Source: Bombardia bombarda
Lineage: Eukaryota; Ascomycota; Sordariomycetes; Sordariales; Lasiosphaeriaceae
DNA length: 64,000 nucleotides
Direction: 5' to 3'
Assembly: GCA_030512295.1 (NCBI GenBank)
Contig: JAULSR010000006.1
Span: 1,860,001-1,924,000, forward strand
The notes below the pieces were generated by a model that saw only the letters and a program-made list of their open reading frames with translations, was not told where the DNA came from and did not search any database. This document shows positions 24,145 to 33,819 of this stretch, piece by piece. The position numbers and the translations under genes were made by a program. Each line of letters opens with the position of its first letter. Position 1 is the first letter of the stretch.

Positions 24145-24963
24145 TTATTTCGGCCCCTGCAGAACCACCGAATCTATCGAGCACGTCACCGTGTTCCCGT
24201 TGACCGTCGCCTTTGCGCCGTTGATGGCGTACTTGCTCGCCGTGTTGTAGTTCTCTGGAGACTTGGTACACCACGCCGTGTCTGTGCTGCCTGTTGCGAC
24301 CTGTATCCATGTATACTGCGGTCAGCAACGAGGTCTTGACTCTGGAATCAGGCAGCAGCAGCTGATTGATTTTCTAGCGCAGTACCTACAATCTTTACGT
24401 TCTTGAAGGTCAAGGCACCAAAAGTCCAAGTCGCATCATACAACTCGATGGCAAAAATAGCCTGGTTAAACGACTTTGTTCCTGCTGCGAGTCAGATTTT
24501 GCCCCATCCAACAACACCAACACCGACAACTTTTGTATTCTGCTATCGTACCGAGGGGGAATGAGTTGGTGACGGGGCTGCCATTGGAGCCCCGGGTTAT
24601 ACTCGTGGTCCAATTCTTGCCGTCGCTGTTGCGCATGTTGGAGAAGGTGTTTGTCTCGCCGGCATACGTGTTGAAGCCGCTGCCCCAGGGCAGGTTTGGG
24701 TTGGAGCAACACCATCCAGATCCGAACCACCAGGTGCCGCTCCGGCCGTCCAGCACATTCTGGTACACGCCGCTGCCGTCGGTTGGCTGCAGCCCCGGCC
24801 AGAGATAGTATGTTGCCGCCCGTGGAAGTGTCGGCACCACCATCTGCCCCGTGAAAGCCGTGAAGCTGGCCCCAGAGGGCGCATAGTACCGCAGAAAATA
24901 CCACGACACGGCAGATGCCGGGCCGGCAAAGAAAAGAGGCAGGAAAAGGGCGAGGAGAAGCAT
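24145..24963 (-). CDS. Small secreted protein of unknown family
   Basis: Three exons (24552-24963, 24390-24481, 24145-24300) give about 219 residues. The joins restore SFPLGTKSFNQAIFAIELYD and KI-VATGSTDTAW. A signal peptide (MLLLALFLPLFFAGPASA) is followed by a mature chain rich in Trp, Gly and Asn (WYFLRYYAPSGASF, YYLWPGLQPTDGSGVYQNVL, WWFGSGWCCSNPNLPWGSG). The beta-strand-like pattern resembles a jelly-roll or concanavalin-type fold, but I did not find a catalytic signature. Four cysteines are visible (WCCSN, TAWCTK, VTCSID). Two Asn-x-Ser/Thr sites suggest glycosylation. Start chosen at the Met opening the signal peptide; an upstream in-frame leader exists but is not needed. Function unknown; plausible roles are wall-associated or effector-like. 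Confidence 0.75.
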
Positions 24964-25618
24964 TGTGCAAGTGTCTGAAACTAACTTTGAATACCAGCCT
25001 CCTACCACACATCGCTACGCAAGGAGCGACGTCGAAGGGTCATATCCTCTTTATACCTGTCTTCTCACGGACGTGTTTCTCCATCTAGTTTGATTTTCCC
25101 ACGTATAGTAGTGTTCTGTCGCAGAAGGTCAGTGTTTACCCGGAGCGCCGCGGCTCGATATCCCCAGCGTCGTACTGCCATATAACGAGCAATTAATAGA
25201 CAGGAACGGAAGCAAGCCTAATAGATCGCCAGTCCTCCGCACTAATCAATCCCGAAACCACCTGTATATCTAGGTAGGTAGCTTACTTTGTTATTTTGAG
25301 CACACAATCAAGTGACAGCCAAGCATCTCACTTTTATTGATATAATACATGGTGCTACTGGTAATGACTGACAATAAGTTTGGCCACGTTGTTGTCAACC
25401 ATAGCCCTAGCAGCAAGTATAAAGCGTTGCAGAGCATGTTTCCATCGCTTCCCTTTTTTGAGGTACGGTTGCGGTTCTGGTTTCCAATGTATCCGACGAC
25501 AGTCTGTCTTGCCTCCCAGATGTCAGCGAAAGTTATATGTAATTAGCACTTGAGTTACCATGATTAGAGCACGTGTACTTGCCTGGCATATTCTAGTAAC
25601 GTTCTCCTTTCCACTAGG
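24964..25618. other. Spacer
   Basis: Promoter of the secreted-protein gene and 3' flank of the next one. It contains a CTAGGTAGGTAG motif at 25269-25280. No gene seen. Confidence 0.4.
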
Positions 25619-26044
25619 CTATTTTGCTTGCTCCTGGGACTCGGTTGTTGCCGTTGCTTCGCCATACGATGGTGGGACTTGGAGATTCTCTTGAGGAGCG
25701 GGCTCCTGGTTGATTATACCCGGTCCTCTGCCCTCTTCCGCGTTCTCCAGTTCTGATTCACTGTCCTTCTTTTCCCCTATAATCTTCTTAGATAGCCCTC
25801 TCCAATCTAGCCCGCAGCACTTCTGACCCTGGCCGCACCAGAAACTAAAGATAGGAGACAGCGGCCACAGAAAGGTGAACAAGAATAGTCCTAAAAGGAC
25901 CAGAACCCACAGGCATCCGTCCTTTCGCACACCTGGCCACTTTTTCTTCACCTCGCGGACAAGGGATGTCATCCAACGTATCGTGATCAGGAGCTGTACG
26001 ACACCATAGACGATCGCCACAATCCCCCACCACTTGAGCGCCAT
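25619..26044 (-). CDS. Small two-helix membrane protein with PPxY motif
   Basis: A 141-codon frame starting at MALKWWGIV (AAGATGG context); the frame stays open upstream but without another ATG. Helix 1 is WWGIVAIVYGVVQLLITI and helix 2 is LWVLVLLGLFLFTFLWPLSPIF, separated by a basic loop (REVKKKWPGVRKDG). A Cys-containing juxtamembrane stretch follows (WCGQGQKCCGLDW). The carboxyl tail is acidic and ends with VPPSYGEA, a PPxY sequence of the sort bound by WW domains of Rsp5/Nedd4 ubiquitin ligases. I do not recognise the family. The PPxY could mark it as a Rsp5 adaptor or substrate, which is an inference. Confidence 0.6.
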   Translation of the reverse strand: MALKWWGIVAIVYGVVQLLITIRWMTSLVREVKKKWPGVRKDGCLWVLVLLGLFLFTFLWPLSPIFSFWCGQGQKCCGLDWRGLSKKIIGEKKDSESELENAEEGRGPGIINQEPAPQENLQVPPSYGEATATTESQEQAK

Positions 26045-26625
26045 CTTTTCCACGCTGACCAGAGGTAGACCATAGTCGGTACAAAAGTAAAGCTGGATGA
26101 GATCACGCGCTACCAAGGTTAAAAATGAGATTTACCGAGGGCAGAGGCATGTGATTGCATCATCATCATCATCATCAACAACAACCAAATAGAGTCAAAC
26201 GAGTGGATTTCTATCTAGACCATGCCGGCTGCGCATTCAAACCTGCCCATTCGGGATCTTGATAAGATGCCGCGGGGAAGACTGGCAAAAACCCGCGGCC
26301 AGGGCGACTAGACCAAGAGGCAGAGGCTCAGCTGTACTCCCCTTGGCCCTACCGGATCATGGTAAGCTAGAATACATGATAACTAATACTAGCCAAGCCT
26401 GGCTACTAAGGCAAAAAGTGAAGATCCAAAAAAGAAAAAGAAAAAGAGCTAAATTACAGGTTTGGGGCACAAGGGGCAATCCAACCGTTAAATATCCAAA
26501 ACGGAGCTCAATGGACAGTCCTCCGGACCTACTCACTCTCCTCAGATTAGCACGTTAGTATGGTTAGTAAATGGTCCTGGCTGGGTGCTGTTGCTGCTGC
26601 CGGTCGCAGTCCCGCGAACAGTCCC
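26045..26625. other. Spacer with CAT microsatellite
   Basis: Contains (CAT)n/(CAA)n triplets near 26158-26185 and A-rich sequence near 26420-26450. No gene seen. Confidence 0.4.
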
Positions 26626-28716
26626 TCACTCAGGAATCCTCATCTCCTGGAGGTCGATCTGGCAGACTCCTGGAAGCTTTGCTGCAAATTCCCGGGTGGC
26701 CTCAAGGAGCTCGTTGATACGGCCATTGTCCAATCCCTTGAGGGGCCTCCGGAAAGATTGCAGGATCTTGACCCGGATCCATTCGTCTGCCTCGGCGTAG
26801 CTCAGCGCCTGGTCCTTCCAGTTGCCACCACGGAGGTCGTTCAGCCGCTCCACGCCGGCCTCCACCTCTTCTTCACACAGCTTCAGCCATCGGCGAACCG
26901 CGTCTCTGTCGACCTCATCGAACGAGATGACTGCGAAATCAGTAGCCTTTCGCAGCAGTTGGCTGACCGCGTGCATCAAGTCGAGGCCTTCCCAAGTCCT
27001 AGTGTCGTTGGGGAGAGCGGCCGAGCGTGTGGGTAATCCGGCAGGGGTCGTCATAAAGGGCGCCAGGTTGCTTGTCGATTGCCGCGCCAGGTCCTCGGTC
27101 TCGTCCGTGGCGGCGGTCTTCCTCTTGCCCTTGGCCTTGGAAGAGATCTCCGGCTCCGGTTGGCCAAACACCAAGAGGGGGCGAGCAGACGGTTCCTTGG
27201 GAGCTGGTGCCATGGGAACTGTCGCCGGTGCCGGTGCCTTACCTTTGGAGCCAACCTCGAGGAGGGTGGCCGACCGAGAAGAGGATGCCATGGGAGTCGT
27301 CTCCGGAGATTGCGGCTTCCCTGGTACCAAGGGCGAAGACGAGGGACGGGACAGCGTTGGCCTGGTTGCGGGCTCTGGCGCGGGCTCTGGCGCGGGCTGA
27401 GGAGCGGGCTCTGGCTCGGGAGCAGGCGCAGGCAGAAAAATCCGGGGAGCGGGAACAAACCGGGGAATGAACCAGGGAATGGACCTGTCGGGTGCGGGCG
27501 CAGGCACAGATTGCTCCAGAGCTGCCGGTGCAGGCTCTACAGTGGGCAGGTCCAAAATCCAAGGGCTTAAATCGAAGTTCTCCTGCAAGAGTAAGACGTG
27601 TTAGCATGGGTGTGACGCCGAGGATAATCAGCTTGATAGGGAGTGGCAGTGGTTAGATACTCACCATATTGCCGTTGTCGACCCTCACAACTAAGTTGTC
27701 TGGTACAGGCAACTCAGCGTCGGGCATTTCCACGTCGAGCGGCGAAACAAGGCTCAACGTGTCCATAAGAGAACCAGAAGACAAGGAATCCGGAGTAAGC
27801 ATGTCAATGTCGAGCGGCGAAACAGGGCTCAACGTGCACACCTCCATGGGAGAACCAGAGTCCACATCCATGGGCGAACCAGAATCCAGAAGCAAATCAG
27901 AAAACAAGCGGGCAAGTGTCGTATCCAGACTCAGAGCTGGCCTTGGATCCAAGCACATCTCTATCTCCCTGTCCACCGTCTGCGAGATCTGGACAGACGG
28001 CGGCTGCGGGGCCTGCATTGTCGGGACCGGGGCCTGGACAATGGGAGGCGGGAAGGGGAGAAGACGAAACCGAGATGAGGGACCACAAGAAGAACCAGAA
28101 GAATTGAAAGAGTCGGCCCTGGGCCGGACTCTTTGCGAATCCAGAGCTGTATAGTGGTGGCGGTGGTCAGCATGTGAGCTGAAAACAATAGGGGCAAAAC
28201 AACAATGGAACTTACGACGAAAGACAGTCGCGAACCGCCTCGCACGATCAGCAGCAGCCCGGCGCTTGGCATGCTCGGCTTTGACGTTGTCCACTACCCA
28301 GTGTCCAGTCTGAACGTCCGCGCGGAGGGTGCGGATCACCTCATCGTTGGCCAGGATAGCTGAGGAAAGACGAGCAATCTGAGACTGACGGAACTCGGTC
28401 TCAAGGTCGCGCTGGGAACCTGTTGTTTTTCATGCGGCGTTAGTACTCTTACAAGGAAAAGCACAAACGACGAGACTGGTGAGGAAGGGTAGGGACAGCA
28501 GGGAGGAAGGTGGTGCAAAGACATGACAAGGACATGAAGACGACAAGGTGACGACGGTGATAGTTGCTGGGGGAATGGGGCGACGACAAGGGTGGGGATG
28601 GACTCACAAAGTTGCATGAACTTGCTGGGCGGGGCACCTCTCTGGAACTTGGCCGGGTGGAGAGGTAGAACGCTGCGAGGTAGGGCAAATGTGTCCAAGC
28701 ACTGCTCCTTAGACTC
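26626..28716 (-). CDS. Pro/Ala-rich hypothetical protein (maybe the 3' part of a larger gene)
   Basis: Four exons (28608-28716, 28216-28419, 27665-28146, 26626-27582) join perfectly in phase with good donors (GTGAGT, GTAAGT, GTGAGT) and CAG acceptors, giving about 583 residues. There is no ATG at the 5' end: the frame continues upstream across a single TAG (28717-28719) into the open frame at 28720-29130. Contents: a basic helical segment (RTLRADVQTGHWVVDNVK, then AEHAKRRAAADRARRF); repeats of GSPMDVDSGSPMEV and SPLDIDM type; a Pro/Ala/Glu run (EPEPAPQPAPEPAPEP); and a helical carboxyl domain (LMHAVSQLLRKATDFAVIS to the stop) with RDAVRRWLKLCEEEVEAGVE. I recognise no domain. It may be a nuclear or scaffold protein, which is a guess. 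Confidence 0.65.
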
Positions 28717-29130
28717 CTAATCCAAGTCGCTGTACTCGTGGCAGATGCACCTGTACTGTCCATTGAGCTCACTGATCAACCGAACCTGCCAATCATACTT
28801 CTCCCGATTCTTGACAAGCCCTGACTCCTCCTCATCCCAACCAGACTCCCCCGTGAAGAAGAACTGATCGGTCAGTCGGATGCCAGTATGCCCTACGGAC
28901 CGGGAATACGCGAAGTAGTCGACAAGAACGGCCAACCCAAAGCAAGTGAATTTCACAAGGAGGAAATTGCACTTAGCTAGATAATAAAGACACGGGTTTC
29001 GACGGACCCGGTCAGGAGACGTGTCGATAGTGAGAAGGACTGTGGCGAGGCAAAAGAGGAGGGGCAAGAGGAGGGTCGAGAGGAAGAAGTGGTCCCACAG
29101 GGCGAGACTGGCGATGGCCTCGGAAAGCAT
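28717..29130 (-). CDS. Membrane-helix open frame ending at a TAG in frame with the next gene
   Basis: An ATG in excellent context (GCCGCCATGC) at 29130 opens a 137-codon frame. It has a hydrophobic region (LWDHFFLSTLLLPLLFCLAT) and a second one (YYLAKCNFLLVKFTCFGLAV), then a charged end (ESGWDEEESGLVKNREKYDW). It stops at TAG 28717-28719, and the very next codons in the same frame continue as the first exon of the downstream gene. Either this is a separate small membrane protein, or the two are one gene with a nonsense change or an unrecognised intron ending in TTAG. A phase-0 intron from GTTCGG (69 bases) is possible but its donor is poor. Confidence 0.5.
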   Translation of the reverse strand: MLSEAIASLALWDHFFLSTLLLPLLFCLATVLLTIDTSPDRVRRNPCLYYLAKCNFLLVKFTCFGLAVLVDYFAYSRSVGHTGIRLTDQFFFTGESGWDEEESGLVKNREKYDWQVRLISELNGQYRCICHEYSDLD

Positions 29131-30179
29131 GGCGGCAACTGTGTCCTGAAGTCGAGTGCTGGAACACGAGGGGGTAAAGCGTCGATTGGCAAGCCAACGG
29201 CGGAAAGCGTGATCAAAGATCAAAAAGCTGGAAAGCTGAAAAGCTGAAAAGCTGAAAAAACGTCCGTGCAGGAGCGTAAGCAAGAGCTGGGAAGCAGTAG
29301 AAATCTGGGAACACAAGTTCTGAGAAGTCTGGGGAGGAAAGGAAGAGAAGGAGGGAGGAATCTTGGGAAGGGAGGACCAGTATTAGTAGAATTTCCAAAT
29401 GGTCTGGGCGCAGCTGCATTCATTCGGTGGAGACGGTGACTCTTTCTCAAAGTTCAAATGTCCTGTTTACATGGGAAATACAAAGGAAGGCCAAGTAAAG
29501 CACTGGGTGAAGGCCGCTAGAGGGCGCTGTTCACGAAGTAAACAAGCCCCCTAACTCTGGGCACTTGGTGTACCCGCACCTGTCGACGTCTACAAGGCTA
29601 CGTCCGGGCCCGAGCTCCCAAATTCACCTCTGATCCGTCCACCCCCCGGGCGGGGCAGGCAAAACAGGCGGGCTGTGTGGAGGACGAGGGGAGCGAGGGA
29701 GCGAGGAGGCAGGGCAGGAAGGGATGTTATTCACGTCCACCGCTCGTAGAGGCTGCCGCGGTGAAATTAAATTGCGTAGACTTTGAATAATGATCCCCAG
29801 CTTTGTTTTCCATGGCTTCATTGTGCTCGTAGTCGCGTTACGTACGTTTCATGCGGCCGCGCGAGTACGACGGCTTTGGCAGGCGAGACGGAGACAGGTT
29901 ACGCACCTCCAGCACTTTAGACATCACAGCTTTTCAGTTTTAAGCATATATCTACGTCTACAATAAGCATACAAGCATTTCTACAGTCTCGCTCATCAAC
30001 AATCCACAGTCCTAGGCCTAGAATACACATACAGACACCTCTTCCATCCATCCAGACGAGCCAGCATCCAGCTCCCGCCCGCCTCCCGCCCGGACCACAT
30101 GCACCGTGCCCTGCCCAAATCCTAGCCCACTCCCCATCCTCCAACCCTCACCCCCCTCGTGGCCAGCCCTGCTGGGCGA

Positions 30180-30740
30180 CATCTTTCCCTAAGAAGACTC
30201 ATAGAGACCCATCGTTCCTTCCCGCCCTGCCAGCCACGTCACGACTCACCATCATATGCAGGTGATTGTTTCCCTGAACATCCCCCCCTATCAGCCTTAT
30301 CAAGCGGTCTCTTTCCTCGAATTGATTACAAGAACCTACCGTCACATCCAAGCCATCATTTCCCCGAACAGACTCCCCAAGGACCCACCGTTCCACCCCC
30401 TGTCAGCCTTATCGGGCGATCTCTTTCCTCGAGTGCCTAGATTTCCACAGTAAGAGAACCCACCTGACAGTTCTCCTCCAACGTTCTTTCCCGCAATGCC
30501 CATGTCAGCCGTGACGAGCGATCTACAGGTACCTAGGTACCTAGGTATTTCAGCGAGTAGAGTCACGATGACCCACCACCCATGCTACCTGCCAGCTTTA
30601 CCACCCGCGACTTCCTTCCCCGGATAGATTTACAAAGTCCCAGATTTGCAAAGTCCCACAGCTCCTTCCCTGTCAGCCACGTCAGGCCATCACTGCCCGA
30701 CCGGATTCGCAAAGACCCACCTGCCAATGCAACCCTCAAC
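30180..30740 (+). repeat. Degenerate ~90-115 bp tandem repeat array
   Basis: Recurring blocks: TTTCCCTGAACA / TTTCCCCGAACA (30269-30280 and 30359-30370), TCAGCCTTATC (30291 and 30403), CTCTTTCCTCGA (30310 and 30420), and further decayed copies with TTCCCGC...GTCAGCC. About five diverged units. Confidence 0.65.
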
Positions 30741-30797
30741 AGATCTGCATAGCAAACTCTAAAGTAGATTCGAGATTCGACGATACGACAAGCAGGT

Positions 30798-30816
30798 CCC
30801 CCCCCCCCCCCCCCCC
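30798..30816 (+). repeat. C19 homopolymer
   Basis: Nineteen uninterrupted C residues; its length in the assembly is uncertain. Confidence 0.85.
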
Positions 30817-31308
30817 ATGTGGCTGAAATGTTCAAGTCGTCATCATTGATGTGGCTTCAACCCTTTATTCTCCTGGGAGCAGTTGCCTCTTTGAGTTCAT
30901 GGTCTGGGAACAGCCACGCTACCTTATCTATGACAGGCGTAGATTGGAGGCGTTGAGCCATGCGGTTACCATCTGCTCAGTCCCATGTGACAGTTGTGCC
31001 CAACCATGGAGCCAAAGGGGCGAATTGCCTAGTAGTCTTCGAGTCGAGAGGCAAGAGCCACACGGCAGCCACCTCTCAACCTTGCCACCACGTAGAATGG
31101 GAAAACCCCAATCGACATGTCAATATTGACGCGTCGACCAGTGTAGAGATTCCCCAGTAGAGATAGATAGATGTAAGCTAAGGCCATTGATTTTAACAAG
31201 CAGCCACGCCATCATTTAACATGGATAATGACATGACTGATTTTTGAATGTACCTCACCTTGCTTTGAAAAACAAAATCATACACACCAATCGGCAACCT
31301 CAATAAAC

Positions 31309-31685
31309 CTACCCAGCCCTGACCCAGCCCTCCTTCTCATTCTGGCTCTTGCTCCTCTGGCTCCACTCGGGCGGTTCGTCCTTGCCCTCCTCCTCGAGCT
31401 TGTCACCTTCCTCCTTAGTCTTGTGTACCGTCGTAGCCTTGTGCTCAGCCGGAGAATAGACGGATTTAGACTGGGGATAACTACAGCATTTCTTGTACTC
31501 GACGAGACAATGATACGACGGCTCAAAATGCCAGCAGAACACGAAAACATTGTATGGTGCACAGATACTACAGCTTGTATACTTGGGAGCCCTGACTTAG
31601 GTACGACATGACCATTCGGGGGTTGACTTCTACGGACGTGATAGAGAGACGTCGTCAATGCCAAGCCTTTTTCTTGTACTGACAT
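31309..31685 (-). CDS. Possible small cysteine-rich protein
   Basis: An open frame (31309-31542 and a little upstream) reads with a Cys pattern CSIC...FCWHF...YHCLVEYKKCC, then a charged tail with many Lys/Glu and a closing WVRAG. A start ATG at 31685 followed by GTACAAG could splice to the acceptor CCCAAG just before YTSCSIC, giving roughly 95 residues, but the splice sites are weak. The composition (paired and spaced Cys, charged tail) resembles small mitochondrial intermembrane-space or nuclear proteins; I cannot identify it. Confidence 0.35.
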
Positions 31686-32145
31686 GCCGTTGTCGATCTC
31701 AAAACGTCATCATTTTTAGCGTCTTCTCATCCCGCAGCCCTATGAGATACATACTGCGCTAACTACGGGACGGTTAGTGGACGGCGGCACAGGCTCGCTT
31801 AAATATCACATTATCGCTTATCCGAGTACCAGAGATCGCGGTCGAGCTTGTCGAATATTTTGTAACGGGTTGCTATTGATGGGTGGCATTCGAACGGTCC
31901 AACCAGGACAAAACTTCAAGTTTCCTATTGGCATGGTTGACAACGGAGGCACATTAGGAAAGGGGCAACCTGGCATCTTTGTCAACACAACCATCAAAAC
32001 AGCACAATATGCAGTTATCTTTCTACCAGGACTTGCTCAGCTATTAAAAGAGAGCGAATACGAAAAAAAGAAAAGGGCTTTGTTATTTTCTATGCAGCGC
32101 ATCCATTTGCCGCCGCGATGCACCAAGCCGATCGTCTCCCGCCCT

Positions 32146-33053
32146 TCAACCCTCAATATCGAGCTCCTCGTAATACCTGTACATGCCATTCGAGTATTTC
32201 TGGCGCCGGTCACTCTCCAGATACGCCTTGATCTTGGGGCGTGCCTTGACGGCTTCGTAGTGTTCCTGCAACACCTTGGCATATTTCTCCTCGCGCTGGA
32301 GCTTGGCTATGGCTTTGGGAAACATGAACTTGAGCCCATCCACGCACTAAACTCAAGTTAGCCCTCTCTACTTCCTCTTTCCCCGTCTGCAATTGCACAC
32401 GTGGGATGAAATGCAAAGTCCTGAAAACGTCCAAGACATACCTGAAAGAGCACTAGATCGGCATACGTCAGCTGTCCGCCATACAGCCACGGCCCCTCTC
32501 CACTCGCCCTGCTGCCCAGCACCCGCTCGAAATACCCCAAGAACTTGGGGAGCCTCGTCTTTACATAATCCTCCGCCCTCTTCTTGCTCTCCGCCTTCTG
32601 GTCCTCGTAGTACAGATTCACCGAGATAGGATGGTGGCAGTCATGCACCTCGTTGCTCAGCCCATCCAGCGCCGTCAGCGCCAGCTCATTCACCTTGTAT
32701 GATCCATCAGGGTCCTCTTCCGAGTCCGAAGAGGGGGCGAGACCCAGGCGGGCGCCTAGATATAGCAGGATGTTGGGCGTCTGGTTGATGGTGAGCTCGC
32801 CATGCTTGAGAATGGGCGGCGCGAACACGGGCGGGTTGGCGGCATCGTCGGCAAAGGGCTGCTCGCCCTTGATGTGTGCGAGCACCTCGTTGACCCCGCC
32901 CTCGGCGTGCGCCGTATCGGTGTAGATTGCTCCGGCCTCTTCGAGGGCCAGGCGGATGGGCTCGCCGCGTCCCGGGAAGCCGGGCCAGTAAATGAGGTGG
33001 TACGGCACATCCTTGGAGGTACGGGCGCGCTTGGTGGAGACGGGGGACGCCAT
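32146..33053 (-). CDS. Glutathione S-transferase family protein
   Basis: Two exons (32442-33053 and 32146-32346) give about 270 residues. The thioredoxin-like amino domain begins YHLIYWPGFPGRGEPIRLALE, with Tyr at the position used for glutathione activation in sigma/alpha-like enzymes. PPILKHGEL and NQTPNILLYLG match the cis-Pro and gamma-Glu-binding segments. The helical carboxyl domain has LPKFLGYFERVLG and the N-capping-box region GGQLTYADLVLFQ. An extension of about 12 residues precedes the domain. Expected to conjugate or isomerise small electrophiles in the cytosol; the substrate is unknown. Confidence 0.88.
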
Positions 33054-33819
33054 TCTGGACCAGGAGCAGAAGACACGGGAGGATGTATGAAAGTAGTGGT
33101 GATGGTGAAAGAATGCGTGGACTGGCGAGGAGGGACACTGAAAACATACACGGGCTGTTGTGAAATATCAGCAGCCTTTTGACTAAGGTAGGTGTGGTTC
33201 GATCGCGCAGTTTAGTACTAATCGCATTTCAATCAGTCATCTCATGGGTTCAATATTGGCCGCGTTGTTACACTCCGGAGTCGTCGGGTATGACGGTGGA
33301 GTCCATTCACAGCTCGCAAGCCCGAATGTGAGGGGCTCGAGAGGGGCTCGAGGGCTCGAGAGGGGCGGGAGCGGGGAGGCCAGTGACGTATGCGCCTAAG
33401 AGCTTCCGCCCCCCACAGGGACAAATGACGGGAACTACCTATTTGTCGGGTACCTACCTACCTAGGTCCTCCCGAATAGGACTCTAAAAAGGACATAGGT
33501 ATTTATAATACGTAGTAAGCATAAGATATCTAACAATAAACTACATAAAAATAAGAAAAAGTTTTATAAGTGTATAGTGAAAGATGCGATGTACAGTGTC
33601 TCTCCTTCCTCTGATAAAAAATAGACGTGAGAGGTAGTACCATCGCCCATCAAAAACCGCCCACGCCAAAAGCTAAAGAAAGTAGCTAAAAGGGGAAAAG
33701 GAAAGCGGTGCGACCAGCGCTCGCCCATGAAGATATTATTAAGCCCCCCTGGCCCGACCGTAAAACATACCCGTTTCGTCACGCACTGTAACACACCGAC
33801 GAAGCCTTGTCTTGTCCGT
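33054..33819. other. Spacer between GST and APP1-like genes
   Basis: Promoter of the GST gene next to 33054. It contains tandem GAGGGGCTCGA units at 33330-33367 and TACCTACCTACCTAGG at 33450-33465. No gene. Confidence 0.45.

Larger units (their letters stand above)
29131..31308. other. Intergenic region with degenerate minisatellite and poly-C tract
   Basis: Contains an AAAGCTG tandem cluster at 29224-29258, the degenerate repeat array at about 30180-30740, and a C19 run at 30798-30816. ACCTAGGTACCTAGGTA lies at 30531-30547. No supported gene. Confidence 0.5.

Noticed and set aside
26822..27570. Several plus-strand frames over the Pro/Ala-rich gene
   Set aside because: Products of the reverse complement of Pro/Ala codons (Arg/Gly/Leu-rich).
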